Source: Axinella damicornis
Taxonomy: Eukaryota; Porifera; Demospongiae; Axinellida; Axinellidae
Direction: 5' to 3'
NCBI GenBank assembly: GCA_963931865.1
Contig: OZ007506.1
Location: 17,064,242-17,128,241 of the forward strand
Length of the DNA stretch: 64,000 bases
In this document: positions 1-11,600 of the stretch, in pieces
How the letters are laid out: each line of letters opens with the position of its first letter
Numbering within the stretch: the stretch's first letter is position 1
Position numbers and translations under genes: made by a program
The notes under the pieces: model-generated
What the model saw: only the letters and a program-made list of their open reading frames with translations
Database searches by the model: none
What the model was told of the DNA's origin: nothing

Positions 1-45
1 GCGCTCATAAGCTCCTGTGACTACAGACTGAAAAGTGCTAGCTAC

Positions 46-204
46 CTAAACTGGGTTTCCTCCGTAGCAGGTCATCCTGGGCCATGCAGACCTTTGTCCA
101 CCTCCTGCCTGTTTTCATTAACGCCTTGTCTATCCAATAACCAGTATCGAATTCCTTTTGCCCCACCCACCAGTTGCCATCACAACTGCATGTATAGGCA
201 ATGC
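46..204 (-). CDS. Possible internal exon of an unidentified minus-strand gene (partial)
   Basis: On the minus strand an open stretch is bounded by a plausible acceptor (ttatcag before 204) and a donor (gtagct after 46). It encodes a Trp-, Cys- and Lys-rich segment containing YTCSCDGNWWVGQKEFDTGY and ending RRKPSL. I do not recognise the family. No start codon, no stop and no partner exon can be placed, because the rest of the gene would lie to the left of the window or in repeats to the right. It may equally be a chance open frame. Confidence 0.22.
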
Positions 205-486
205 CTGATAAATGGATATTGTAGCGTAAGTTCCAGCAAGGCATGAATATTTGCGCACACCCAGATGGCACCACTTATGTGCAGATTGTTACTACACTCT
301 GGATATATATCTAATAACTGTTGTACTGGATTCATGTGCATACGTACGTAGCTAGGCCTGAGCTAATTATGCGCACATAATTTGCAGAATAATAGGGACT
401 TACCCGAATTGCACATTGTTCGCGAATAATCGTGCCAGAAAACGGAAATAATTATTAGTGGGCGTGTAGTTTCAGCCACGTGGCTT

Positions 487-684
487 ATGGCTGCCTTGTG
501 TGAGTCTGATGCGGAGTGCTGTGGCAACCTTTCATCGCTTTCGAGCTCCAAAACAGGAACAGAGGCTACAGAGCACGAGTCTACCTCCTCCTGTGTGTCT
601 CTGCTAGACCGCTTATGGAGCCCCAAGCCATCTGAGTTGGCTCGTAAACGAAAAGTCGATCACAATGTCAAAAATATTTTGTGA
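487..684 (+). pseudogene. Short ORF resembling the N-terminus of a sponge repeat-family DNA-binding protein
   Basis: A 65-codon ATG-to-stop frame. It starts with a Ser/Cys-rich stretch and then has a leucine-containing block followed by SPKPSELARKRKVDHN, which looks like a basic nuclear-localisation segment. From memory, similar RKRK blocks begin multi-copy sponge and cnidarian proteins related to DNA-transposon or CGGBP1-type DNA-binding proteins; this is recollection, not a search. In this frame the protein ends a few codons after the basic block. A weak donor (gtcaaa) right after HN could mean it is only a first exon. No downstream partner was found. Confidence 0.22.
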
Positions 685-1094
685 AAACAGGTGGTTGATG
701 TAAAATAATGGGCTTAGTTGTCAAGAATATTCAAATAAAATAATGGGGGAAATTTTGTGAATAATTAGCTCAGGCCTATACGTAGCAGCTGTAGCATCAG
801 ATCCAGCAATTTGCAACTTGCAGAATTGCATCATGCTCAACCCAGAGGTAATTTCAGCCATCCTATAACCACACCCACTAATTATAGCAAACCTTCAGTC
901 AGGAAATGCCAATTTGGCATAAGTGGAGGCTCTAAAAATAAAGCCAAAAAATGTCTCTGGAAAACTACTAGTGATAGCCTGTCATACTCCACCTCTCAAA
1001 AGGAATTTTATTGTACAATATCGAGGGGCAACCGCACTCCTGGTAGCCGTTGCAACGCCGGCTGCGACTCGCCGTAGCGCAAGCTAAGTATCGC

Positions 1095-1480
1095 AGTTAG
1101 TTCCAATTAACGCACATGCCACATGGCAACCACACTCAGTCGATAGCTAGCAATGGCGACCAAAGGGAAGACAAGGAATTATAACAGCACTTAGCTACAA
1201 CTTTGCCAGCACGGTGAGTTTTGGCATGTAAGCGTCAGTGAATGACAGCGATTACGGCTGTGTGGTCAGAATCTTTGTGGGCCCTTCGTATGACTATGCT
1301 GGCAACCAACGTTGAAGAGAGCGATCGAGCAATGGCGGCCGATGGCACGACAAAAGCGCTTGTATCTCCACTACCAAGGTGAGTTTCAGCACAATTATTA
1401 TATGATTGTGTCACTGCATGATGGCGATCACGACGGTGTAGTCAGAATCTCTGTAGACCTTTCCTGCGAGCTGTGAGGTT
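1095..1480. repeat. Two degenerate copies of a dispersed repeat, also found at 54785-54960
   Basis: Two adjacent segments (about 1095-1310 and 1325-1480) share the order: 'aatggcg(a/g)cc', a run containing 'acaa..gcact', 'ggtgagttt', 'gtcagaatct' and 'tgtg.gccctt'. A third copy with the same word order (ttccaatgaacacacac, gagcaatggtgaccaa, tgatggtgtaatcaaaatg) lies in a CEP85 intron at 54785-54960. No terminal inverted repeats are clear. The class is unknown. Confidence 0.4.
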
Positions 1481-2070
1481 TGATTATTTAATTCATTATT
1501 AGTTAGATTACGCGGCACAATTTTTCCCCTACCGGGAGTGTAATAATGATATCCACCATAACAAGAGTTCATACCAATAGCAATCCTACGTACATGACTT
1601 AAACGGCTTCAGGAGGAAATGGTATATGATATGCATGGGTCCAAAACATGCATGTTCAGTGGTATGGTGGAATGTCTGTGTGTCGGTACTGCTTGAGAAG
1701 GAAAGCGAATGTTGTATCAACATGACTGCATAATTTTCGCTTGTAAGGGTTTCTTAAAAGTGAATCTGTAGCTCTGGTATGTGGAAAATGAGTTATTATG
1801 CCCACCTAGTTTCGGCCAAATCGTTTTGCAATTTCTGGAAATGAAAGCATGCCCTCCTGAGTGCAACTGCATCAGGCCTGTATACATACCAAATTCAATG
1901 AGTCTCATAGAGTGAGAGTTGGCATCTCAGCTTATGCTCAAACTATTTCCTTAACCCGAGTCCACTGGGGTTCAATGTTGAAAAAAAACAACACTCAATT
2001 GTAACAGACCCAAGATTGCAAGCTGTGTATATCTTTTGCTTTACACCAAAAATCATACGGCATGATTTGT

Positions 2071-2305
2071 CACAGCCTGTTGAAGACTCTGAACAGAACA
2101 CCCTCCCTACTCTTGGGGCTTATAGATTAAATATTGTTGTTGCATACATTTGGTCATGACTGTATAAGGAATGGAATGACCTCTGATCTTCGTGCTCCGT
2201 TGAAGACTCCGAACAGAACACCCTCCCTGCTCTCGGTGCTGGGACAACATGCCCGTATAAGGACTGGAACGACCTCTGATCTTTGTGCTCTGTTGAAGTA
2301 CAGAT
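2071..2305 (+). repeat. Tandemly duplicated fragment, possibly a decayed LINE 3' end
   Basis: The words 'gttgaagactc.gaacagaa' and 'ctgatctt.gtgctc' occur twice, about 120 bp apart. One frame reads like the WND(L)..SDL(R) motif common near the end of non-LTR retrotransposon ORF2, but with stops and frameshifts. Only the duplication is directly visible; the LINE origin is inference. Confidence 0.25.
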
Positions 2306-2635
2306 TGTTTATCTGAACTTTCAGCACTGAACTGTGTAGGTGATACATCTGAACTAAATGACTGTCCGATTATGGCAAATAACTACGGTTGTGCGATTAG
2401 CACATGGTTTGTATGGAATTGCACAGCACACATTACTCAAGTGCAATAAGGCGTGACTCAATGATATTGACGTAACGCGGAAAGATTACGGAATATTCTG
2501 TTGCTGCATTTGTTCAAAACGGTGCGGACAACATGGGGACTATACTCCACCGAGAGAATGGCCACAATAATGTACATTTGTAGGCTGAGTGTGGCTTGAG
2601 ATTCCCGGTTGATATAATATAGTTTCCGTCCCTAG

Positions 2636-5600
2636 ACATAATTGGACTTGGCTTTGAGCAAGAAGTGGTCACTGTTGCTGAGACTGCTGGCAGTGTGACT
2701 GTCTGTGTCTCCACGAATGTGACTCTGAACGGAACTCGAACTGCCTCAGCTGTAATGCACACGGTGGATGTCACATCTGAAGGTAATGTCGTGTTTGCCT
2801 TTCGGTTTATTACTTGTTGTTCTAATCATTCCATCAGTTTTCGTTCCATTGTTTATTAGTTGTTCGTTGTTAGTTTGTCATTAGTTCGTAGTTCGATTTG
2901 GCCTGTCATTAAATTTATGGTTCCAATTTCAGTCATTAATAATTGTTGTTTCAGTTTGTTTCATCGTTTGTTAATCGGTCTTTGCTAGTTTGTTTATCAG
3001 TTTGTTGTCCCATTTGTTCCGTTGTTTGCTTACTGTTAGGTGTTCCAGTTTGTTGCTTCTTTTCTTACAGCCCGTTTACACTACAGACCGAGAAGGGCAG
3101 ATTCGCTCCGGTTCGACGCAGATCGATCTGGGAAGTGCATTTACACTACGCCGCCTGAGCGCTCCATGTACGTGTGATTCGGGGTCAAAGTTCATGATTA
3201 GTCAGATGCCCAGGCCGCATTCTCACGAGACTAGTCATGTTCGGGAATTCGATATACAACACCATGACAACCCCTCGTCTCGAAACCGGACCCTTTGTGA
3301 TCTGGTTCGGATACTATTGGCAACCGTCACGCCCCCCGTCCACACCCTACCAGCGGGTTTGATTCCGTTTACACTTGAGGCGGGAGCGCTCCGAATCGAA
3401 CCAGTTCGATGGAGTTTGGTGGTCCAGTACGGAGCGGTTCGGTGCGGTTCGGTTCGTGTTTACATTACGAGGTAATTCGAACCAGTTCGAGCTGGATCGA
3501 TCCAGAGCGCTAGTGTAAACGGGCTGTTAGTTATTGTTGCTGCATTTGTTCGTTGTTCTTTGCTAGTTTGTTTATTGGTTTGTTGTTCAACAATAAGCAA
3601 TGTATTTGATTTGTTAGATGTCGTTAAGCGTGCACTCCATAATCTATCTCACAGCTGATGTGGATTATCTTGCTATAAACATACCTCTCCTCTTCCGCAT
3701 CAACGGTGGCAACCGTGCTTGTGTGGACATAAGAATTCTTCACGATGAAAACTTTCTGGACGAGTATTTTGACGTATTCCTGGTCCGACTCAATAGTACA
3801 GGCACTGCCCTCTTTGCACCTGAAGTTGTTATCATCATTTTGGACCAAGGTTAGTACATGAGTCTTGCCTTCATGCTATGATATAAAGGAGGATTGTGCA
3901 CCAAATACCAGTGGAACTCTGTTTTAAGACATGATGTGATACATTTGCCTTATCATTGCAGTTGGGTTAAACAGGCCTTTGTTTTACCTCCAGACTTTGA
4001 TCACTATAGGAGTATCATTATACATAAATACAGAAGAGGGAAGACCTGGGAGAAAGCAGGTGCAAACCCCACCCACTTCTTTTAGCCACAGTCTTTGTAT
4101 CCAAATTCTGCAGACCAATTCTACCCGTTTGGAGGTGGAGCAGACGATGAGGAGCTTACACCAGGAATTGCAGCCACCCCTGGCACCTCTTCATCCCCAC
4201 TGCCACTAACACCCTCATTTCGCTTCTTTTCAAGGGATGAACGCACAATTGTTGTAAGGCTATTTTTCACAAGTGCATGTAGGGTGATTGATGTACATAC
4301 CTCCATGTGGATAGCCTATGGTATACGTATGCATCACATACCATAACTATGCAGTCAAGAGTTTATACTGCAGACATGACCACAGATGAACACAATGTAC
4401 ACAGGATGTGTTTACACACTCCTGAGTTCAGAAGTCTTGCCATCCATTACTACCCCCTCTCTTGTCCACAGGTGAACACAAACGGAGTTCTTTCATTCAA
4501 TCGATCATTCAACGTTCCCATGCCACAGCCTTTCCCTTTCATGCCTTCTCTAAGGCTGATTTCTCCATACTGGGAAGATTTTGAGACACAACGAACTGGG
4601 CGTGTCTACTACCGGGAAACAGCTGACCCTGCTTTGCTAAAGAGAGCACAATATCATCTCCAGGATATCTTCCCTTCATCCAGAAACTTCTTTCCGACCT
4701 ACCTCTTTATTGCAACATGGAACGATATTCCTCAGTTTGGTATCAATGGTGATCCCAACGTAGTAAGCTCTCACACGAAAACAAAACTACTTACGGTATG
4801 CATCTTCAAAATTGATGCCAAGATTCAGAAACTTGCACGTCACTGGTCCCGGTTCTGTTACAAATGCAGCTCTGGAAAACCAAAAACACAGCTACGGAAG
4901 GTGCAAATGAAGCTCTGGAAGATCCACTGTTTTTGGAAGCTTAAGTATGTACAAAGCCAGTGCTGTCGTGAATTCTCCTAAGAAGCCTTCTGGTTTTCGG
5001 AAAATGCCTTCCGGTTTTTGGTGAAGCTGCACCACAAAAGAATGTCAGAAATGCATTCCGAATCTTGGAATCAATTTTAAAGACGTGTACGATAACTCAC
5101 ATGAATTCTCCTTCCACTTACAGATAAACAGGTTTCAAGCAGTGCTGGCATCCAATGGGGAAAACTCGTTTGTATTCTTCACATACGCTTTCATCTTGTG
5201 GGGAGAAGGTGGAATGGGCTTTGATGCAGGGGATGGGATGAGGTCGTTTTCACTTCCTGGTTCGCTGACTCCTGCTGCAAGGGATGTTGAACATGGTAGC
5301 AATGTGGGTGTTGAGGGACTGTATGCTTATCGTGTTGACCTTCCGGAGATCATTGGTCCAGGAGGTGAGAGAGGGCAGGGGATGCTACCATATATCGGGA
5401 AATCTTCTTTTTTGCGAATGCCACTAAACGCTAAGTTTATCACGCGAAATAATTTACGAATACTGAGGAAAGCTGGTTACGGTAATGAACACGTGCACAG
5501 TACTGCGCAATTCCCGGCTCTGTAGCTGTTTCACTGCTTTCAACGATGGACTTCCAGCCAGACTCAAGACGGAAATACCTTCTTCAAGTATTGCTTAAGT

Positions 5601-8600
5601 GGACGGAAGATGTGGGAGCAGCACATTGAGCACACTGTGCAAAGGAGCGGACCATGGTGAGCTGGAGTTTTCCCAAAGAAGCTGTGTCGGCGTATTAGTG
5701 AAAGAACAGCAAGGTCAGAGTCGCTAAAAATAATTCGCTTCGATCACTGAAGTTTGCGAAAAATTTTTCAACATGAATAATTGTCACGTGAAAGACTTTC
5801 AACGCGAAGATATACTGAAATGCTCGTATCTAGTAGTCCTATGTTTAAACAGAACGCCATCAAAATAATATTCTTGTTGTCCAGTTACAAAGGAGTTGCT
5901 GTTTTGTACGTCATCCCTTTTCAAGCTACAGTGGTTTCGTGGGATGGCACTGTAGTGCGTAGGCAAACCACTTTCCAGGGTAGCAATCAACAACAGTTGT
6001 CGGCTCACTTAATATTGAGGGATCAATGCACACGGTCTGGAACAAGTCATGGCAAAACGTGATGATGTGGTATATAGCGAGCAACAATAATAATGTGGCG
6101 TAATACGTCAACAACATCACAGCTATCAGCTAGTGTTCAGACAGCTTGCACTGTTCCATGCTGCTGTACTTATATGGTGTAGTATTTCCTGTGAAGGCCA
6201 GCAAACCTCACCAGACAATGGTGGGTAGATGATCGAGTCGTGTGATCTTTACTGTCCAACCCTACTGGTCTAAGTGAACAATGCCCTTTTGCAGCCACGG
6301 ATACACTTCTCTAGATCTGTGGTGTGAGTAAACTTACCAGCCCTTGTAGCAAATTAAATTACATGATTGTGGTTTGTATTTGCCCATAGCTGGCTATCAC
6401 CTATACTAGTATAGGACTCTAGTCCCATGAAACCATACAGCAGTTGATTTTCTGGTCTGGAAGTGGTTACAACTACAACCCTTCCCTTCTTATAGCCTGT
6501 GCAAGAATGCAGCGACCATACCTGGTCAATCCTATTATTGGTAGAATTATCCATTATATTGTTGTCTGGCATAGTGGTCCACCTGGAGAGTTTTTCACAT
6601 CCAAGCCCAGACACGGTCATGCTGCTTTCACCCTCTGGGTGAACCATCCACCTCCCCCTGTCACACCCTTTGTGCTCACTATCAACAACAGTTGTTGACT
6701 AGGGTTGTTGCGTCCAATATTTACCCTTTTGCAGACTGTGGAGGGCAAGTTGGTGCAGTTCGTCTGTTCAACGGATCTTCTGGTTCAAATGGGGTGGTGG
6801 AATACTGCGACAATTCCGTGTGGACGCCAGTGTGCGGTGACGACTGGGATGAAAGTGAAGCTGCGGTAACCTGCAGGCAGCTGAGATATTCTGGGGAAGG
6901 TGTGACTACTAAAATATGTAGATTGCATATAATAATGTACAATAGTGAGGACAGTTATTACCCCGTGCGCATGCGCAGCAGGGGTAGAGTGATCGGTTTG
7001 TCTGTCAGTCAGTCAGTCTGTCCGTCCAAGCGGTTTGAGCAGTGAAGGCCTTGTTGAAGGCTTATTTCAGGATAGAAGGGTCAGAATTCAGAAAACACTA
7101 GCGTGTACATAACTCACAGACCAGAGATCCACTCGAGAGGCTGAAAAAAGTTGCATGAATGTCAACGATTAGCTGTGTTCTAATTTATACAACTTGACCA
7201 CACCCTGTTTCTAACATTACTGCCACAACTTACGGTATCTCATTCTGCATAGTGCGCACATGCATGCAAAGAAAATCGGTAGGCCCATGATCGTGTATGC
7301 TGTGTATTAAAAATCGGCAGTACGTCATAATAAAAGTAGCATACGGGGTACGTGCTCTTTTGAGCACCTCTAGTTGACTATAGAGTGTGTTGTGCAACTC
7401 ATATTGTGGGCATTTTAAGTTTACACATGATTGTACATATACAGTTCATTGATTTCGTCTGCTCGTAGGTGCTACTGTGGATCATGAAGAGGTGGGACCC
7501 GTGACAACCTTGACCACTAACTTCAACTGCACAGGCATGGAAAATGATCTCCTTGGATGTGCACTAAACAGCAGTGAAGGATCTGGGGAGGCTAACACAC
7601 TGCAGCCGTTTGCCAGTTGCCAATATCTGGCTAGAGTGAATTGTACAGGTTAGTAAACAACTGTGGTAAACTGTATAGTGGGACTACAGTAAACCATTGT
7701 AACTATAGTGCTGTAATTTTCATCACTGCATGCATGGTTGCATGGAATGTTACCACTGTGTTCAGGAGAGGTTATTGGAATTCTGTTAAATTAGGGCAAA
7801 CTCACACTTCATAATGCAGGTCTCACTCTCACCTCATGAATCCACCAGCTTGTACTATACAGTAGCATCATTCCAGGTTGCTTTGTAGGTGGCCAGAATA
7901 TGACTCATCCCAGGTACGTATGCATGATGTCACACGCTGCCAGCACCATTTTTGGTTGCAGGTTCAAAATCTATTTCCCAAACCACTATACCATTCGCTA
8001 AAATTATGGTACCTGCAAATAAGAGTGACCTTTGGGTAAGTAATGTAGTACAGCAGTGAACCTTAAAAGATCACCCCATGCACTAATTAACAATGAATTG
8101 TAATTGGATTCCATTGTAAGTAGCGTTAGCACCACTACCATGACAGCATACATGTACAATGACTAGGAATGCAATCTGTTTGGAATGCATGCATGGCTAA
8201 CTGTAACTGTAGTAAAGTAGTGAACCTTAAAAGATATATAGCTGCACTTAAGGTTACGGGTACCCGTTGACCGGAAGTAAAATCTAATTAGCGTGTATAC
8301 AGGCAGCTGCACCGGCCGTTGTGCGCGAAGTTAACTTATCCACGCATGCGACAAAGTTTGTCTCCAAAAAGGTAATTCAGGTAGAAGTAGGCATTTAAAT
8401 CGCTGCTAATAACATATATCTAGTGACAGAGCTAGTTTTGGGAGACAGAGTAGACTGTTTCTCGCTGCTAGAGAGGCAAGTCGTCGCCTCACCCGTTGTT
8501 GAGTGCCATTTTCCCAGTGTACTTTGATCCCTAGCCGGAGATGCTCGGCGAATTACTTGTCCATTTATAGCTCTGTCACTAGACATTCATGTCTTCTAGC

Positions 8601-11600
8601 TGCGTCCTGAAGCTGAAGGTGCAGTTCTGCACACAACGAGAATGGTTTGTCGCATGCATTCAGAATTTATACAATAGCTATGTGGGAGGGGCCAAAGTGT
8701 CAAGGTAGCCACGCCTCTGCAGGAAGTTCGTCTTTCAAGCAGTAGGCGGGTCTGAATAGGTTCGAGTCTAGCACCGACTTTGTTCCTAGGCGGCGTAAGA
8801 ATTGGCATGGGTGCATGAATGTAGTTGCTGTTATTACACAGTATACGTGGGTACCCGTAACCTTAATTGCAAGTAATGAATTGTAATTGGATTCCATTGT
8901 ACTTACGTATAGTGTTAGCACCACTACAGTGACAGCATACGTAGGAGTCTAGGAATGGTATCTTGCAGTTTGGGATGCATGCATGGCTAACTGACCTTAC
9001 TGTAATTATTTTAGTAAAGCAGAGAACCTTAAGGTTACGGGATATTATACAAACATTTTCTTAAAACTACACCAAGGCCATATGAAGTGAAACTCGGTAC
9101 ACATAAGCACCACACATAGCTAAGTTCATGCTGCAAAAACTGTCCACTGATCATGTATAGTTTACTAGTTATCGGCGCTATAAATTTACTAACTGACGCA
9201 TAAGCTGACGCAGCACTGCATTGCCCAGGAAACTGCTGCAGTGCACAGTGGGACCTTTGGAATGGTTATTAGTGACTGATGGTAGTTTATCCAGATATAC
9301 GGAAGCAAAACGTTTCTATTGAGTATCATGGACGGACACATGCAGCCCTCAAAATCACTGCTCACTAGACTTACCAGGCCATAACTCCACTCCAGGTCAA
9401 GTAATAGCTAAAATCATCTGCAGTCCCTCAAGGGAGGAGTCTATTAACATCGTACACATGGCAGGCTATTTCATTTGTCAAAATACAGGAACTGCCTCTA
9501 CTGCCAGCCAAGGCAAGCTAATTAATTGTTTATACAGTCATGCAGTCACAATGAGTGCCAAGTTTGCGTGGTGAACACAGCAGCCATAACAATCAAAGGA
9601 CACTATCTATGAAGCATGCAAATGAATTTCATTTATGAAAATGGAACAGGTTGTGCAAGCGCAGCACTATCCCATAACCATAGCTGCATGTATTGTAATC
9701 GAATTCCATTGTAATGACCACATACAGTAGTAGCCCTGTTACCAGGCTCTTGTTACCAGGCTCTTGTTACCAGGCTCTCCCACATGTGACACTAGCGACA
9801 AAATGCTGTAATGGCCTGGGAATGAAGCTAAACAATAGTGCGCGCCTTCAGTGGTATACAACATCAATATCAATATCAATATAGACCGGAAAGGTCAAAG
9901 AATCATCTTCAGCAGAAGAGCTGTCCAGATTCTTGAAGGCAGGGTTATTTCTGCATGAGTCTGTACTCACTGTGGCTAGCTGCTTGGAGACCTTCCATCA
10001 CTTACATACTGAGCACAGTATATTAGCAGTGCAGCTCTTCCACCGGTCATGCTGTACGATGAGCTTTCCAATGATGAAAACCAGTCAGCAAAATAGCAGT
10101 TAAGGACCGGCGGCATATTTGTGACTTTATAGAAATGGCTTTGTTTCATCAAAACAAATTTTGTGCTTTCATTTTTTGCCACACACATATTTAAATTATG
10201 TCAGTATAAATCTCTGTTGGTCACCAATTGCAAGTTCATTGTTACGTAGAGTCTCCAAGTTTACCAATGCCTAATCAGCAGCAGCTATTACACTGGCTCA
10301 TGCATGGACACTGCCGGTATATTATCAGTGTGATAACTCTTTACCAACCAATGACTGCAAAAGCCGTCATGAGCTCCCATAAGCCATAAGAATTTATATG
10401 GGGAATTTAATACTAGGCGTTATACTTTAATACAGGATTTTGCTTCCTTAAGCTGTTTCTTATGGTTGGTAAAGAGATAACAAGGACCCGTTGTATTAAT
10501 GATTTTGAGGAAAATGTCCATCTCCCATACAGCTATGCAAATTGGTTTCGAGCAGGATTCCTACACTGTGCCGGAGACAGACGAGTCAATCACTGTCTGT
10601 GTCATCATGACCACTGGGTCCTCCACTGTGCCTGTGACGCTTTCAGTTCTAGGCATTGGATCAGCTCAGGGTAGGGTTCTCTTAGGCTAATCACTGGACT
10701 GGAAAATGGACAGAATGGAACGACAATGCCCAGAAACATCTTTCTGTGACACTATCCAGCTCTGCTGTGTGGATATTTACACTAGCCTACTCCCAACCAG
10801 CTCCTGCCTTGTATTGGAGCAAAGGTCACGTGCATAATTAATAAGCTCCCTCAACAGACTTGTTGTGTGCATAGCTATGGTAGCCTTACCTACAACAAAG
10901 ACTTTTCTGAAGTCTTGCAGAGTGGAAAGGGACGAAAGAAGCTATGTATGAAAATTAATGGTACCTTCTGCTATACATTACAAATTCCATACTACATACA
11001 TTAAAATTCTGTTGTCCATTCCATAGTCCATTCTGTCCACATTCCAGTCCAGCGATAACAGACACATATCATGTTTCCAACTCAGTCTGATGTGGCTATT
11101 CCCATAGGGAATGTATGGCAAATGCTAGCCAGAGCAACTAGGGTGATATTTTCCCATATCACCCTAGTTGCTCTGTAGGTTATCGCGTCCCCCTAGGGCA
11201 TGAATGTTATTGCCATGGCGCCAATGCATTAATGATAGATGCATAACACAAGGAAATTCAAGATATTATACCACAAGATGCTGGCCTGGAATCTTACTGC
11301 TGCTAGAGCGGATGGAGGTGTGGACTGGGCGTGGCTATAGTAGTAGGGGGCGGCGGCCAACTTACTCGGGGCACGGGCCTAGGCTCGTGTATCAAAGAAC
11401 GATAAGAGGCCTGCTTCTCCAACTGCAAACAAAGTCGTAGTCGGCCATTTCAGGTTGCACGGTAAGTCCCACGAGGGCTGGGAACGAGGCTATACCGTTA
11501 GTATTCTCATAGAACTGTATGGTACGCTGATTGTGAGGCGCTAATGTTGCCAAGCCGCGACCGTCACCAAGGCCGCGATATCGACGCGTTCCTATAGCCG

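Larger units (their letters stand above)
685..2635. other. No convincing gene; decayed repeats upstream of the kinase exons
   Basis: This stretch lies 5' of the first visible kinase-receptor exon. I looked for a signal-peptide exon, a Cys-rich exon and a further Calx-beta exon matching the 5' exons of the minus-strand paralogue and did not find them, so the start of the kinase gene is probably further left. The stretch holds a dispersed repeat (1095-1480), a duplicated motif (2071-2305) and AT-rich sequence without recognisable coding. Confidence 0.5.

Noticed and set aside
4307..4981. One long 224-codon open frame over the NIDO region
   Set aside because: Only 4472-4762 is coding; the paralogous gene has the same exon ends, with gtaagct donors at the equivalent place, and the rest is intron read-through.
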